DNA from: Mytilus galloprovincialis
Taxonomy: Eukaryota; Mollusca; Bivalvia; Mytilida; Mytilidae
Assembly: GCF_965363235.1 (NCBI RefSeq)
Contig: NC_134841.1
Location: 31,959,440-32,023,439, forward strand
Reading direction: 5' to 3'
DNA: 64,000 nt
The notes beneath the pieces were generated by a model. It had not been told where the DNA came from and ran no database searches. It worked only from the letters and a program-made list of their open reading frames with translations. Shown here piece by piece: positions 23,830-36,203 of the stretch; position 1 is the stretch's first letter; each line of letters begins with the position of its first letter. The position numbers were made by a program, and so were the translations under genes.

Positions 23830-24410
23830 AAATTAAAATTGAGAATGGAAATGGGGAATGTGTCAAAGAGACAACAACCCGACCAAATAAAAAACAACAG
23901 CAAAGGGTCACCAACAGGTCTCCAATGTAGCGAGAAATTCCAGCACCCGGAGGCGTCCTTCAGCTGGCCCCTAAACAAATATATACTAGTCCAGTGATAA
24001 TGAACGCCATACTAATTTCCAAATTGTACACAAGAAACTAAAATTAAAATAATACAAGACTAACAAAGGCCAGAGGCTCCTGACTTGGGACAGGCGCAAA
24101 AATGCGGCGGGGTTAAACATGTTTGTGAGATCTCAACCCTCCCCCTATACCTCTAACCAATGTAGTAAAGTAAACGCATAACAATACGCACATTAAAATT
24201 CAGTTCAAGAGAAATCCGAGTCTGATGTCAGAAGATGTAACCAACAAAAATAAACAAAATGACAATAATACATAAATAACAACAGACTACTAGCAGTTAA
24301 CTGACATGCCAGCTCCAGACTTCAATTAAACTGACTGAAAGATTATGATTTCATCATATGAACATCAGGCACAATCCTTCCCGTTAGGGGTTTAGTATCA
24401 TACCATACAG
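23830..24410 (-). repeat. Repeat family A copy with the empty insertion site
   Basis: On the minus strand this runs parallel to 380-2325 without the 1.38 kb insert, reading CTAGTATATATTTGTTTAGG across the site. This copy proves the boundaries of the element at 803-2178. Confidence 0.85.
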
Positions 24411-24411
24411 G

Positions 24412-24700
24412 TATTTATCTTTGTAAATTATCAAACTTTATTGTTTGGTCCATATTTTTTTAATATTCCTTGCATGTCAAACGCCAAAGTGTTGTTGTGC
24501 TGTGTTCATTCTCTATATTGTCTTTGTGCTTATTTTTCTTTGATGACATTTTTTTTATTGTGATTAACATTGCAACACCATGTTGACTGCTGTATCCCTA
24601 TTTGTGACATTTTTACAGTTTATGTCTGTTTGTTGAGTTCACACATTGGTGTCAATATAATAGAATTTAAGGCGACTGTCATACAAGTGAGAGGATAAGC
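24412..24700 (+). repeat. Repeat family B, left arm of a large inverted pair
   Basis: Reverse-complement match to 25700-26020, sharing CCAAAGTGTTGTTGTG, TTGTCTTTGTGCTT and TTGACTGCTGTATCCC in order. About 1 kb of other repeats, including a SINE, separates the arms. Confidence 0.75.
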
Positions 24701-25340
24701 TAGTTATAATAAAGGCAACAGTGGTATACCAGTGTTCTAAAGTCATAATTGATTGAGATAAAAAAAAAATGGGTTACAAAATAAAACAGACGGAAACACA
24801 TCAACTATAAGAGGAAAACAACGGAACAACAGGTCCACTGATATGCAACAAATACATGTTTAATCCACCATTTTCTACATAAAGAAATGCCTTTGTCAAG
24901 TCAAGAATTTTCCACTTTTAAACGTTTGACTTTATTCGTTGGAACATTTTTGCTGTATAAACTTTTCATGTTAAAAGTGTTGCTTGCTTAATTTCATTGA
25001 ACCATATGAACTGTAATATTCGGTGACTTTGTCATTGGAACCAGAACTTTGATATTCATAGGGGATTATTCTCTCTTTATGAAGGTCTTTTAAAAGCTTG
25101 TATTCTTTCTCTGTCTGAGTGTTTCTAAGATTTCTACAGGTCACGTGTCAAAAGAATATATCGCTGTTTTTTTTTTTTCTATCAATGCTGTCGCTTTGAC
25201 ACATTCCCCATTTCCTTTCTCAATTTTATTTCAGTAATTTTTTAAACACAATTTGTTTTAAAAAAAAATCCAAGATTGTCTCCCAAAAGATATTCAAACT
25301 CATTTATGCATAAATCAAAAATAAACTAACAACGCCATGG

Positions 25341-25650
25341 CTGTGGTAGCCGTGGCGTTGTGGTTAGGGCCTCGGACTATTAACACAAAGGTTCCTGGTT
25401 CGATTCCCGTTCCGGGATGAAAAATTCAGAGGCTGAATTTTCGTCTCTCCCTTGACACCATTTGCGAGTATGGTCTTGAGGAAAGGATAATAATCCGTCT
25501 GAAGGCGACGATAAATGGGACCCTTGTTAAGAGAGAGTCATATCTCTTACACGTCAAAGACACCCTTGTAGATTTAAAAAAAGAGCAGGCTTATGCCGCT
25601 ACAAGGCAGCACTCGCACCCGCAAAGTGGAAAGGGATTAATATAAGTTGC
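25341..25650 (+). mobile_element. tRNA-derived SINE
   Basis: The head has an A box (TGGCGTTGTGGTTAGG, about 25353-25368) and a perfect B box (GGTTCGATTCC, 25397-25407), the internal RNA polymerase III promoter of tRNA-like genes. A 200-base body follows (...GCAGGCTTATGCCGCTACAA...). The tRNA-like part lacks complete stems, so this is a SINE and not a tRNA gene. It sits inside another repeat (AACAACGCCATGGC flank, also at 32190 and 63365). Confidence 0.8.
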
Positions 25651-25699
25651 AAAACTTTTTTCCCAATCCACTATAAATAAATATGTTTAACCTATTAAA

Positions 25700-26270
25700 G
25701 CTATCTAATCCTCTCACAGTATGACAGTCGCCTTAAATTCTATTATATTGAAACCAATGTGTGAACTAAACAAACAGACGTAAACGGTACAAATGTCACA
25801 AATAGGGATACAGCAGTCAACATTTTGTTATAATGTTAATCACAATAAAAAAAAATATGTCATCAAAGAAAAATGAAATGCCATATAGACAAAGCACAAA
25901 GACAATATAGAGAAGAACACAACACAACAACACTTTGGTGGGTACCAAGACATGCCAAAGGGATAGTTCAAAGTATTGACCAAACAATTAAGTTCGATAA
26001 ATTACAAAGACAAATAAAAGAATACCAGAAGACAAACTAAAGATGATAAACAATGCAGTACATTAAATCTACACGTCAAGACCACCATGTATTAATTGTG
26101 AGGTTTATACGGAATATTTATCAAAAAGTAAAAACACAAAAATACTGAACTCCGAGGAAAATTCAAAACGGAAAGTCCAAAATCAAAAGGCAAAATCAGA
26201 AATTCAAACACATCAAACGAATGGATAACAACCAGGTCTTGGTTTCTTCCGATGAACCTTTTTTTAGGAG
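25700..26270 (-). repeat. Repeat family B, right arm of the inverted pair plus an adjacent fragment
   Basis: 25700-26020 pairs with 24412-24700. 26127-26270 carries the other half of the family (AATACTGAACTCCGAGGAAA). Confidence 0.7.
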
Positions 26271-26598
26271 TTGACATAACCCTGGTTCATGAACTTCCTG
26301 CTCAGACACTTTTGACGTTTTATAAAGTCTGAGAATACCGATTGAGTATAAAAATGTATATTCCATGTATTATTTTCAAAAAATAAGATCGTCTTGTTTG
26401 TCATAGATTCTGGTACTGAGATGACCACTTATGTCATAAGTTTAAAAATGAGGCGGAGGAAGTCGGTTTTTTTTATATATAGTTCTGGAGGATATAATAA
26501 TGTCAGTAAATCAGTGTGTCTCTCCCCTACATTTCAATACATCCACATTTTGATATAGTTTTTCTTTTAACTTCTAAGTATTATTCATTTATCAACAG

Positions 26599-29500
26599 TT
26601 GTCATGTCAGACCATCTACTAGTAGCTGCAATTGACTTTGGTACAACATATTCTGGATATGCCTTTTCAACAATAGCCAACTTTAAACTTGATCCACTAA
26701 AGATACATGCTAATCAAGCTTGGAATGCCGGTGGAAGACAACTTCTTTCCCTTAAAACTCCAACATGTCTACTCCTAAACGAAAAAAAGGAACTGGTTTC
26801 ATTTGGATATGAAGCAGAGAATGATTATGCAGAACTGGTATTAGACGAGAAACACCACGATCATTATTACTTCACAAGATTTAAAATGAGATTATACCAG
26901 GCTAAGGTAACATATTTTTGAAAACATACAAGCAAAAGACTTATTTTCTAAATGTAATAGTATATCTCACCGATTAAAAATATTATAGGACTAGTTATAC
27001 AATGACTTTAAATATCAATTTTTCAATTTGATTTATACAAAACGATGTTATGATATTCAAAATTGCATCTACCTATGCATTAATTGTTTACTATGTAAAT
27101 ATTTCATTGCCATCAGAATGACAATTCATTCCTTTTTAAAAACTCTTGCCTTCAACTAGATACTAGACATTTGTTTCAAGTTATCACCAGTTCAGAAATT
27201 TTTAGATTATGTTTTTGCAATTTATGATTTAGGATTTAAGTGAAGAGATGAGACTTGAAGACGTAACTGGCAAAAGTTTAATGGCGATAGACGTATTCGG
27301 CCAATCTATCAAAGCACTGAGAGACCATTTGTTGAAGTTATTGGACACTGAAGGGACTAGCATCAAACAGCATGAAATAAAGTGGGTACTTACAGTTCCA
27401 GCTATTTGGCCTGACAGCGCTAAACAGTTCATGAGAAAGAGTGCTGAAAAGGTAATTTAAACAAAATTTTCAAAGTGAAAAACGGTATACTTTTGGGATT
27501 GTAGCTGCAGATAAAGTTTTATGAACAAATAATCATGTTGAATATTTTGATAAAGGAAATTATCGCTATTTTACGAAATTTTCTTGCTGACTGATAATTT
27601 CCTTTCTTAGCGGAGTCGGGTGAATGAAAAATTATCGCTAGAAACTAAGGGAACACGTGCCGCTGTCGATGAAATTAACAATGAAATTAAAACGTCGTCA
27701 TAGGTTAAATAGCGATAAACATATTATCATTGGTCATCTCAACTCGATTGATTTTCTCACTTTCGACGTACCGGCTCAAGTGAGAAAATCAAACTCGTTA
27801 GACAACCAACGATAATCTATAAATCATGTAATTTTTTTGTAAATATTGAATTGAATATACATGATATTCGCTATTTTACAAAATTTTTCTTTGATCTTGC
27901 TGACGGAGAATTTCCTTTCTCAGAGGTCGATTGATATGCTGTTTTTATTGTGTATGTTTGATATGTATGTATATATGTTTATTGTGTTAATATATGTTAG
28001 TCACAAACTGTAAAGTGTCTACGACAATAAAATATTTGATTTAATTTGATTTTGATTTGATATGAAAAATTATGGATAGAAACTAAGGGAACACAAAATT
28101 AATAATGAAATTAGCAACGTCGCGATAATTATTGATTATCATTGGTAATCTGAACCTCGATTTCGATTCTGACTTACGCCGTAACGGCTCAAGCGAGAAA
28201 ATCAATATCGTTGAGATAACCAGCGATAATATATGATCATCCACACACAGTTTACAGAAACCATTCACTTAACGGTTATACAAGAGCATACGCATTATTA
28301 CTAAGTTTGAGTCATGACAATGATATAAACAAAAACAGCTGACAGGACATGTTATTTATAAAATACTGTTTGTGATGAAGAAACACGATATTTTGCGTTC
28401 GCATGTGTAAAGATACTTTACTCACTTTTTTCATTATTTGTAAAGCATTTGTTTTCGTCGTCATATTGATTAGAAATTTCAGCAAAGATCGAATACTTAA
28501 TAGTGTCAACGTATTTAATATTGAAAAAAAAAAACAGATGAAAGGGTTCAAATTAAACATGAGTGATGTGATTTCCTATTGTCGTCGAAAGAATACTTGA
28601 AACATTCCAAGATAAAATAAATTGACAATCATATGATTAACGCACGTTTTGGTATTGATACATATTAAAATGCAATAGAGGTACCACTAAAAGGTATTTA
28701 GGACTTATTACATAAGACATATTTACCGAACAAACATCATTCCTAATACATAAAAAAAAAAATAAACTAAGGATTATAAAACAGGTACACCACAGAACAG
28801 ATGTGAACTAAGATAAATACTGCAGTATTCATTTTTGAGCGTCTATATGTTTCAGATATCGGTCATTTTGAAGGTTCAAATGCAAATCAAATAGATCGGA
28901 AAGTTAATAACAATACATATAAACGAAATAATATATAAATGCATTCTATTTGGCCTTATGGCATAATAGGCAGGCATCGAAGACAGCAATCTTTTTATCG
29001 CCCTTGAGCCCGAAGCAGCTTCAATACACTGTCAGTACTTACCAACAGGGAAATTGAAGGGTGCCACTGAAGGGTTGACTATGACAGAAACCGGACAAAA
29101 ATATATGGTTGTTGACTTGGGAGGTATGTATTTTTCATCAAATGAAATTTTCGACACAAAAGTCGTCGACTTGAACTATTTAGACACATGAATCGTATAA
29201 GAATGTTAACAAAAAGACAAGTCGGAGATTCCTTCTTTTAATACATTTATCAATCAAGACGTCTGGTTTACTCGAGGGTATGCTTATCAAAGTCTTTTAT
29301 CGTCCTTCAAAAAAGAGCGGCTATTATTAAAACAATAGTGTTCATGTGTTGAAATAACAAAGTACATTTGGAGCTCATCTATAAAAAAAAAACATAAAAA
29401 TTCTCATTTTATAAGCAGAAGATTTTAAACTGTTTAATATTCGGATTCATCATTAATTTCACGTGTAAGTACGCATGCTTATTCTTTTACCTCCATATCC

Positions 29501-30732
29501 TTCCCCTCCGTATTTCTCCTAAAAAATATCTCTTTTCATATCCTCCATAGAACTAGCGCTTAATTGCTATGTTTAAGTGTTCTGTATGTGCAAACATTTG
29601 TTCTATTCAGTGAACGCGATAGTATGAGAATGTTTTTGGGGTTGTCATGTTTTTATCTTTAATTTGTCTGTTTTCAGGTGGCACAGCCGATCTTACAGTG
29701 CACGAAAAACTTGAAGGAGGTCATCTCAAAGAGCTTTGTCATGCTAGTGGTGGGGACTGTGGAGGAACATCTGTTGATAATGCCTTTATTCAGATGATGG
29801 TAAAAATATTAGGAGCACCAATGATTAATCTTCTGAAACAAGAGGATCCATCTGCCTATTTAGATTTGCTTCGAGAGTTCGAAACTGTGAAGCGTAAAAT
29901 AGAACCTACAACATCAGGCAAAGTTAACTTCACTATTCCATGTGCCACCATTAATGCACTTTGCGAAAAACATCAGAATGAAAGTCTTCTTTCAATGATA
30001 CAAGCATCGCCGTTCGCTGATCAAATAACCCTTCGAGGGGACAAACTAAGAGTTGATGCAGACGTGATGAAAACATTATTTGAAAAGACCATCAATAATA
30101 TTATAAAATTAGTTAAAGATATCCTGAGAAAGTCTTCTGCCCAAGATGTCCCACTGCTTCTGTTAGTTGGGGGATTTGCAGAATGTCCTCTGATACAATC
30201 AGCCATGGGGAAAGAGTTTTCGGAAAAACGCATAATAATACCAGAAGAAGCCGGTATATCAGTGTTGAAAGGGGCAGTTCTTTTTGGACACAAGCCAGAT
30301 TACATTGCATCACGTGTCATGCAATTTTCGTATGGCACCGATATCAGTAAGACATTTGATCCAGATCGCCATTCAGAGTCTCATAAAAAAGTTGTGAATG
30401 GCAAAGAACGATGCCGCAATATTTTTTCAGTGATCATTGGAAAAGACAGATCCGTTCCCATAGGGACAAAGATTAGAAAAAGTTACAATACCATACACAA
30501 AAATCAAAAATGGATGACAATTAATATCTATGCATCAAACAAGAAAAATCCTAGTTACGTCGATGAGGAAGATTGCCATTTGATAGGAAAAGCAGGGATT
30601 GACATCCCGAGTCCATCCGAAGAGAAACGTTCAGTAGAAGTCGAATTTATTTTGGGAAACACGGAATTAAGTATGACAGCTAAAGAGGATCTGTATGGCT
30701 CAACATGCGAGGCAAATTTCAAGCTGATCTGA
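26599..30732 (+). CDS. HSPA12-like HSP70 family protein (four coding exons)
   Basis: Coding exons are 26604-26906, 27233-27451, 28970-29123 and 29678-30732, all with GT-AG junctions and matching phases, giving 576 residues. The ATG at 26604 follows an acceptor (CAACAG, to 26598), so a non-coding upstream exon is likely. Nucleotide-binding landmarks of the HSP70/actin fold are all present. Phosphate-1 is AIDFGTTYSGYAFS at residues 9-22. Phosphate-2 is VVDLGGGTADLTVHE, split by the intron after DLG-G. The adenosine motif is LLLLVGGFAECPLIQ. WVLTVPAIWPDSAKQ and LEPEAAS are typical of the HSPA12 branch, which lacks a canonical peptide-binding tail. Such proteins are hugely expanded in bivalves and linked to stress and immunity. 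No EEVD end, no signal peptide. Reading frame intact. Confidence 0.93.
27555..28235. repeat. Two diverged tandem copies of a hairpin-bearing repeat in HSPA12-like intron 2
   Basis: 27555-27825 and 27868-28235 share TCGCTATTTTAC, TTGCTGAC, AGAAACTAAGGGAACAC and GGCTCAAG(T/C)GAGAAAATCAA in order. The first contains GATTTTCTCACTTT opposite AAGTGAGAAAATC, a local hairpin. The second is split by about 120 bp of AT-rich sequence (27940-28060). Confidence 0.65.
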
Positions 30733-30739
30733 GATGTAA

Positions 30740-31495
30740 CGAAACAACATATTTAAACCATTTGATGTTACATTTGTATATATATATATATCTTAGTTAT
30801 TTTCTTTTGTTTCCATATAGGATTGTAATGTTTGAAAGATATTCAAACAATAGGCAGAAATATGCAGTCATAACTATAACCACAAAATATACCTTTTTAT
30901 ATAAGCTATTTGCATCCATTTCTTAAAAAATGAATAGAAAGCATGAACTATTGTCAATTGTTCTTATTTTCGGTTTTAACTGACAACCGATGAGAATTTA
31001 AGCAGGGAATCCCAGGGATGTTTTTACGGTATACTCGTCATAAAAGAATCATTGGTAGTTTGGCATGTGGTACAAACCTATTTTTTTCTATGATTCAATA
31101 TCGTTTTCAAATTAAATTGCTGGAACTGTAGAGTAAACGAAATAAACACAAAATGGAAACTTTTGACGGTATGATGAATAAACGAAAGTGATTTTTTTTT
31201 GTGAAAACAGGTGCAATTCGGATACACTCACGTTACATATATTAATGTTGTAATAAATAAAATTCAACACATCTTTACAATACTTATACACAAAATAATG
31301 AGAGTAGCAAAAATACTTTCCCGAATACTACTATATTTATGCCTAGAATATGTATAACAAATCCACAGTATATACAGTATATATTGTTCACGTCATGCAT
31401 GCATTGTATATGATGGAGTAGCAAATTTCATATCTGCATCAATAAAAACGCAGCACAACAGTGCCACTCATGCAACGTATTCAGGAAATTGATTG
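30740..31495. other. Intergenic DNA downstream of the HSPA12-like gene
   Basis: Holds the unseen 3' UTR and short AT repeats (TATATATATAT near 30780). An AATAAA at about 31140 is a possible poly(A) signal. No gene recognised. Confidence 0.35.
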
Positions 31496-31499
31496 GTCT

Positions 31500-31730
31500 T
31501 GAAAAAAGTAAAATCACACAAATACTGAACTTAGAGGAAAATCCAATCGGAAAGTCCATAATCACATGGCAAAATCAAATAACAAAACACATCAAAAACG
31601 AATGGACAAGAACTGTCATATTCCTGACTTGATACAGGCATTTTCAAATGTTGAAAATGGTGGATTAAACCTGGTTGACAGTCTCATCAAATTCCGTTAT
31701 ATTTACAATGATGCGTGAACTAAACAGACA
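31500..31730 (-). repeat. Dispersed repeat family B copy
   Basis: Same order as 23535-23725: AATACTGAACTTAGAGGAAA, then AATGGACAAGAACTGTCATA, then the TGGATTAAACCTGGTT block. Confidence 0.7.
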
Positions 31731-32124
31731 TAATGAATAAAAGAGTCAAAATATGGGTACAGCAGTCATCATCGTGTAACAATTTTAAAAGGAACAATTT
31801 AACAGAACACAAAAACATCTATCTACAAACACATTCATTGATTCGCGTGTCTGATGTCACATATATTTGTGGTTCAATGTATATACAAACAATTTTAAAA
31901 TTACACATGGGCAATGTTAGCATACAGGGTTAAAAAATCAAAAGTATGTAAGAATTAATTTTAGGAATATTCTTTTTATATCCATTTTATGTGTGTATGC
32001 TATTGTGCGTACCCGCATATAGACCAATAGCTAAGAAGAATTGTCTAGTGTCCTTTGCAGCCCTTAGCACAAGATTGAGTCTACATTTCTTTTATTATTC
32101 GTCTTCAGGCTTGTTGGTTGTGTA

Positions 32125-32310
32125 CAGTCAAGGATAAAAGGGGGACGAAAGATACCAGAGGGACAGTCAAACTCATAAATCGAAAATAAACTGACAACGC
32201 CATGGCTAAAAATGAAAAGGACAAACAGACAAACAATAGAACACATGACACAACATCGAAGACTAAAGAATAAACAACACGAACCCCACCAAAGACTAGG
32301 GATAATCATC
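32125..32310 (+). repeat. Dispersed repeat family G copy
   Basis: Contains AAACTGACAACGCCATGGCT and a polar A/C-rich tail. The same block flanks the SINE at 25310-25340 and recurs at 63350-63435. Confidence 0.6.
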
Positions 32311-33289
32311 TTTTTAAATCCTTGCTTCAAATAGTACATGCATTTAAGGTAGAAATGGTGAACATTTTACTGACAATTATGTTGCTCTCATCATCCTTCT
32401 TTACCTTTGGTTCAAATAAAACATGTTTGCAGATACAGGTGGGGTGTGGATAGAAATCAAATATCTGTTTATTGTCATAATATAACTATTGTGTCTTCTT
32501 TTTTGTCATATATTTTGAAAGTATGCAAGACAGTATTCCTATTAAGTTTGAAAGCATTTACACTTATAATTTTTCAGGGGAACAATTTCTAAATTCACAA
32601 ATTAAAATTTGGAATTCTGTTTAAAAAGTTGACATGATGAAATCATATTATGAATATAAAAAAAATCTCCTTTGAAGGTACGACGCAAAAAGGTTTGAAA
32701 CTATAGTAAATTGATTTCAATGTTCCCTTTCTTTTTTTAATATGACTCTGCATCATTCTAGACCACTCGGCAAACTAGACTGACCTTATAATTCAGCTTT
32801 CGGTGACCTCTTTTATCCTTTCTTCGTTTTTATGATCTAGAGCTGTTACACAGTACATGATACAATATGCACGTTATATACATGATAACTCTTATTCACT
32901 TCAGTTGATGCTGTTTCACACATTGGCGTCTAGACCGACTTAAACCTTCGTCAGCAAAAAAAAACCAGACATACGCCAACATACGTTACTTGAACACCCG
33001 ATAAACGCTTATGTACGCTTCTCATACGCCCTAAATATGCCGAAAACTTGTTTAGAACACGATACATATATAATTAACAAGTGAAATTGGTCCAAAATTA
33101 CTAACGCATTAGCAGAATACATGGTATTTGACCACACTCGCGCACGTCGGTGCTATACGCTGATGTGTGACTCCGGTATTAGGTATGGATATGTCAAAGA
33201 GCTGAGACTTGTTTAGACGTACTTATAAAATTTATAATTGATTCGTCTATACACCAACCTAATAATGTTATATCTGTTAATTTTTGTTT

Positions 33290-33385
33290 TGTAATTGCCT
33301 CGCCGGGATCCGAACTCATACTACTGAGATATCGTGGCACTAAATCGCTTTGTACAATGCCCGACACGCTAGACCACTCTAACAC
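33290..33385 (-). repeat. tRNA-like SINE head, copy 1
   Basis: On the minus strand: TTAGAGTGGTCTAGCG (A-box-like), about 55 bases, then GAGTTCGGATCCCGG (B-box-like), then an AT-rich tail. The long spacing resembles a class II tRNA with a variable arm. Stems are incomplete, so I call a SINE-type relic. Paralogue at 45010-45110. Confidence 0.55.
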
Positions 33386-34326
33386 ATATGCTCTACTTTC
33401 CATATTATATACCGGGATACATATATTCAAGGACAACACAACATGAATAATCAAGTCTATTTAACTTACACAGCCTTCATTACGATAACATATTATTAAT
33501 TACATTTATCTGACCTAGTCACTTCAGACAACAAAGTAATTTATCCTTGGATTTGGACCGATACAAACAATAAGATATGAAACGATTACATAACATGGAA
33601 GATATAAATAAATATTTTATTTTTTTTAAAATCAGTGTCATTAATGATTTGTTGCGTTTATTTTTTTGTCATTTAAAAGTAAAATTACAAAGATACTGAA
33701 CTCCGAGGAAAATTCAACACGAAAAGTCCTTACTCAAATAGGCAAAATCAAAAGCTCAACGATATCAAACGACTGGATATCTTATCACTGCTTTTGTACG
33801 GCAATAAGAATCGCTGAACATTTTGTTTTCCTAGTTTAATTGCCAAAATCTTAACTTTTTGTTGATAAAGGATACCACTTCAATATACATTTGAAAAAAA
33901 ATATAAAATTACAAGAAGTAATACAGCACATCAACTTATTCTTAAAAACAATTAATAAACAACTTCGTATAACATTTTATTCATATTTTTCAAAAGTAAC
34001 ACTTTCACCTCAGACTAACTGAAAAGCGTGATTTGTTATTATCGATCTACAAATAATTGTAATCACAACTAATATATATAGGAAGATGTGTTATGAGTGC
34101 CAATGAGACAACTCTCCATCCAAATCAGTATTTATCAAAGTAAACTAGTATAGGTTAAGGTACAGCCTTCAACAATGAGACTTGGCTCACACCGAACAGC
34201 AAGCTATAAAGGGCCACACAAAAATTGCTTGTGTAAAACCATTCAATCGGGAAAACCAACGGTCTAATCTAAAAAAAAAAACGAGAAACGACGAACATCA
34301 GATTCCTAACTTAGGACAGGTGCAAA

Positions 34327-34805
34327 TAAAGGTAACAGTAGTATACCGCTGTTCAAAACTCATAAATCTATAGACAAAAAAAGAAATCGGAATAACAAAC
34401 TAAAACTGAGGGAAACGCATTAAATATTAGAGGAGAACAACGACACAACATTAAAATGTAACACACACAGCAACGGACTAAGCATTAGACAAAATCCGAT
34501 GAGAATAACCAATATAACATCAAAACCAAATACATGAATTTGGTATAGAAAAGTACCGTGACACGTCTTATAGTAATGTGAATTCACACTCAAATATAGG
34601 AGAAAACAAACGACACAACGGAAACACGACGTAAAAATATTACACACACAGAAACGAACTATGATATAACAATGGCCATTTTTCTGACTTGGTACAGGAC
34701 ATTTGTAAAGAAAAAAATGATGGATTGAACCTGGTTTTGTGGCATGCCAAACCTCGCACTTTGATGGCATTGTTAAATATAACATTAAAATGACAACATA
34801 ATAAT
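34327..34805. mobile_element. Repeat insertion present only in duplication unit 1
   Basis: Unit 2 reads straight from GACAGGTGCAAA to CAACTAAAGCGAG near 46420, whereas unit 1 has about 480 bp between. The inserted sequence (GTAACAGTAGTATACCGCTG...) is a dispersed repeat with relatives at 21700-21850 and 24707-24850. The 129-codon ORF in it is a by-product. Confidence 0.75.
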
Positions 34806-35849
34806 ACAAACAACTACAGCGAGTTTAAATGTTTTAATGGTACCAAACCTTCATCACAACATAGAAAGACACACTATAAAGTATCAATTGGAATGGCTTA
34901 TCTCAATCAAAAGACGTAGTAACACAAATGAAAATACATTGAACGAATAAACTTGATCTATGAGGTAATGCAAATACAAAGTTAATAAAAATTAGGGATG
35001 AAAAGATTGTTGTTTGTTCTTCCTTTCTCAACAATTTTTCAGGCAAATTTCTAACGAAACACACATACATTTGTGTCGGACTTTCTTTTTTTCCCCATAT
35101 ATTTGTAGTGAAGATCTTTTTTGGTTCAACATACTCCGACTTATTTCATATGTTTCGGTATTGAAGTTTTTCTTTCAACATTCCTTTCTGTTTCAAATTT
35201 CCTTCAATTTTGATTACATGTCAATGTTCCTCTAATCCATGCAAACTTCTAATGTGTTTGTGTCATATAGAAAAAAATCATCATCCCTAGACTTCTTCAG
35301 TCCCTGCAGTAAAACCATTGCTTACTTATACATAATTAGTGGATGTTTTTTTTGTGCAAGATGCATTAACTCTCAACCATATTCGATCGAAATTTGGACA
35401 TTTAATTTAACTCCTCGTGTAGGAAAAGGACCATTCCAACAAATTCTTAAGGTACTTGAGTGGTCTGTTGCAAGGCAAACATTCTGTAGGTATCCAACAT
35501 TACCTCATGTTTATTGGATTCTAACTTTCTTCTCTTTTAATCGCTTGCAGATTCTACCATTGGTATTGATTCTTGAGTTGTTTTCGGCCTTATTATACAT
35601 GAAGTAATTTCAAATGAATACTAAGCAGGCCACTGATTGGTTTATAAAAAGGTCACTGAAGATAGTGATTTGAAATTTCCCCTGAAACAATATACAATTA
35701 ATAGCAACTTACAAGATAGTTATTCTATTTTCATGATTTCATTGTTATATCAGATTAAAAAAAATATTATTTTCCATTTTTGTTTAAATTTCATTCTTTA
35801 ATTGTTACCTGAATAATTATGTCCTATTAAAAAGAAGCCACTAGTGAAA

Positions 35850-36040
35850 TAAGTACGTTGACAAAGATATCATTAGCTTGATTTGGAACAACTTTTTGGA
35901 ATATTTGGTCTTCAATATTCTTCAAAAAGCAATTGGTTTGACCTTCCAACCTTTCTGGTTCGAGCACCACAGAAGAGTCTCGGTTAACGGAACACCCAAG
36001 GGCGTATTAGATAATAAACCTGGTATTCACATGCGTTTTG
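35850..36040 (+). repeat. Dispersed repeat family E, copy 1
   Basis: AACTTTTTGGAATATTTGGT ... CAGAAGAGTCTCGGTTAACG matches 47440-47630 (paralogous position) and, more distantly, 50545-50780. Confidence 0.6.
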
Positions 36041-36114
36041 TTTTTTTACATAAAACAATATTTAAGTAACGTAAATGTATTCTATTTATTAAAATTGTGT
36101 ATGTAAAATGTTAT

Positions 36115-36120
36115 TTTATT
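36115..36120 (-). promoter_or_regulatory. AATAAA polyadenylation signal of MIF-like copy 1
   Basis: AATAAA on the minus strand 84 bases after the stop codon. The matching signal in copy 2 is at 47701-47706. Confidence 0.55.
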
Positions 36121-36203
36121 GCTATTGCTTTATAGACAACCGAGTGTGATTTGTATATCACTACCGTCAAGATCCTTCATTGTACTTATGTGGTGATACT
36201 GAC

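Noticed and set aside
25341-25415. tRNA gene candidate with good A and B boxes
   Set aside because: Acceptor and anticodon stems do not pair and a SINE body follows directly.
33290-33385. Possible class II (Leu/Ser-like) tRNA gene
   Set aside because: B box is fair but stems are incomplete, and degenerate relatives occur at 22265, 44290, 44774 and 45010, so it is a repeat.
34420-34809. 129-codon hydrophobic ORF on the minus strand
   Set aside because: Lies entirely within the repeat insertion specific to unit 1; similar repeats elsewhere do not keep the frame.
35014-35607. Two plus-strand ORFs (73 and 122 codons) conserved in position in unit 2 (46618-47204)
   Set aside because: Their frames are not preserved between the paralogous units (indels shift them) and no domain is visible. 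Similarity reflects the DNA duplication.
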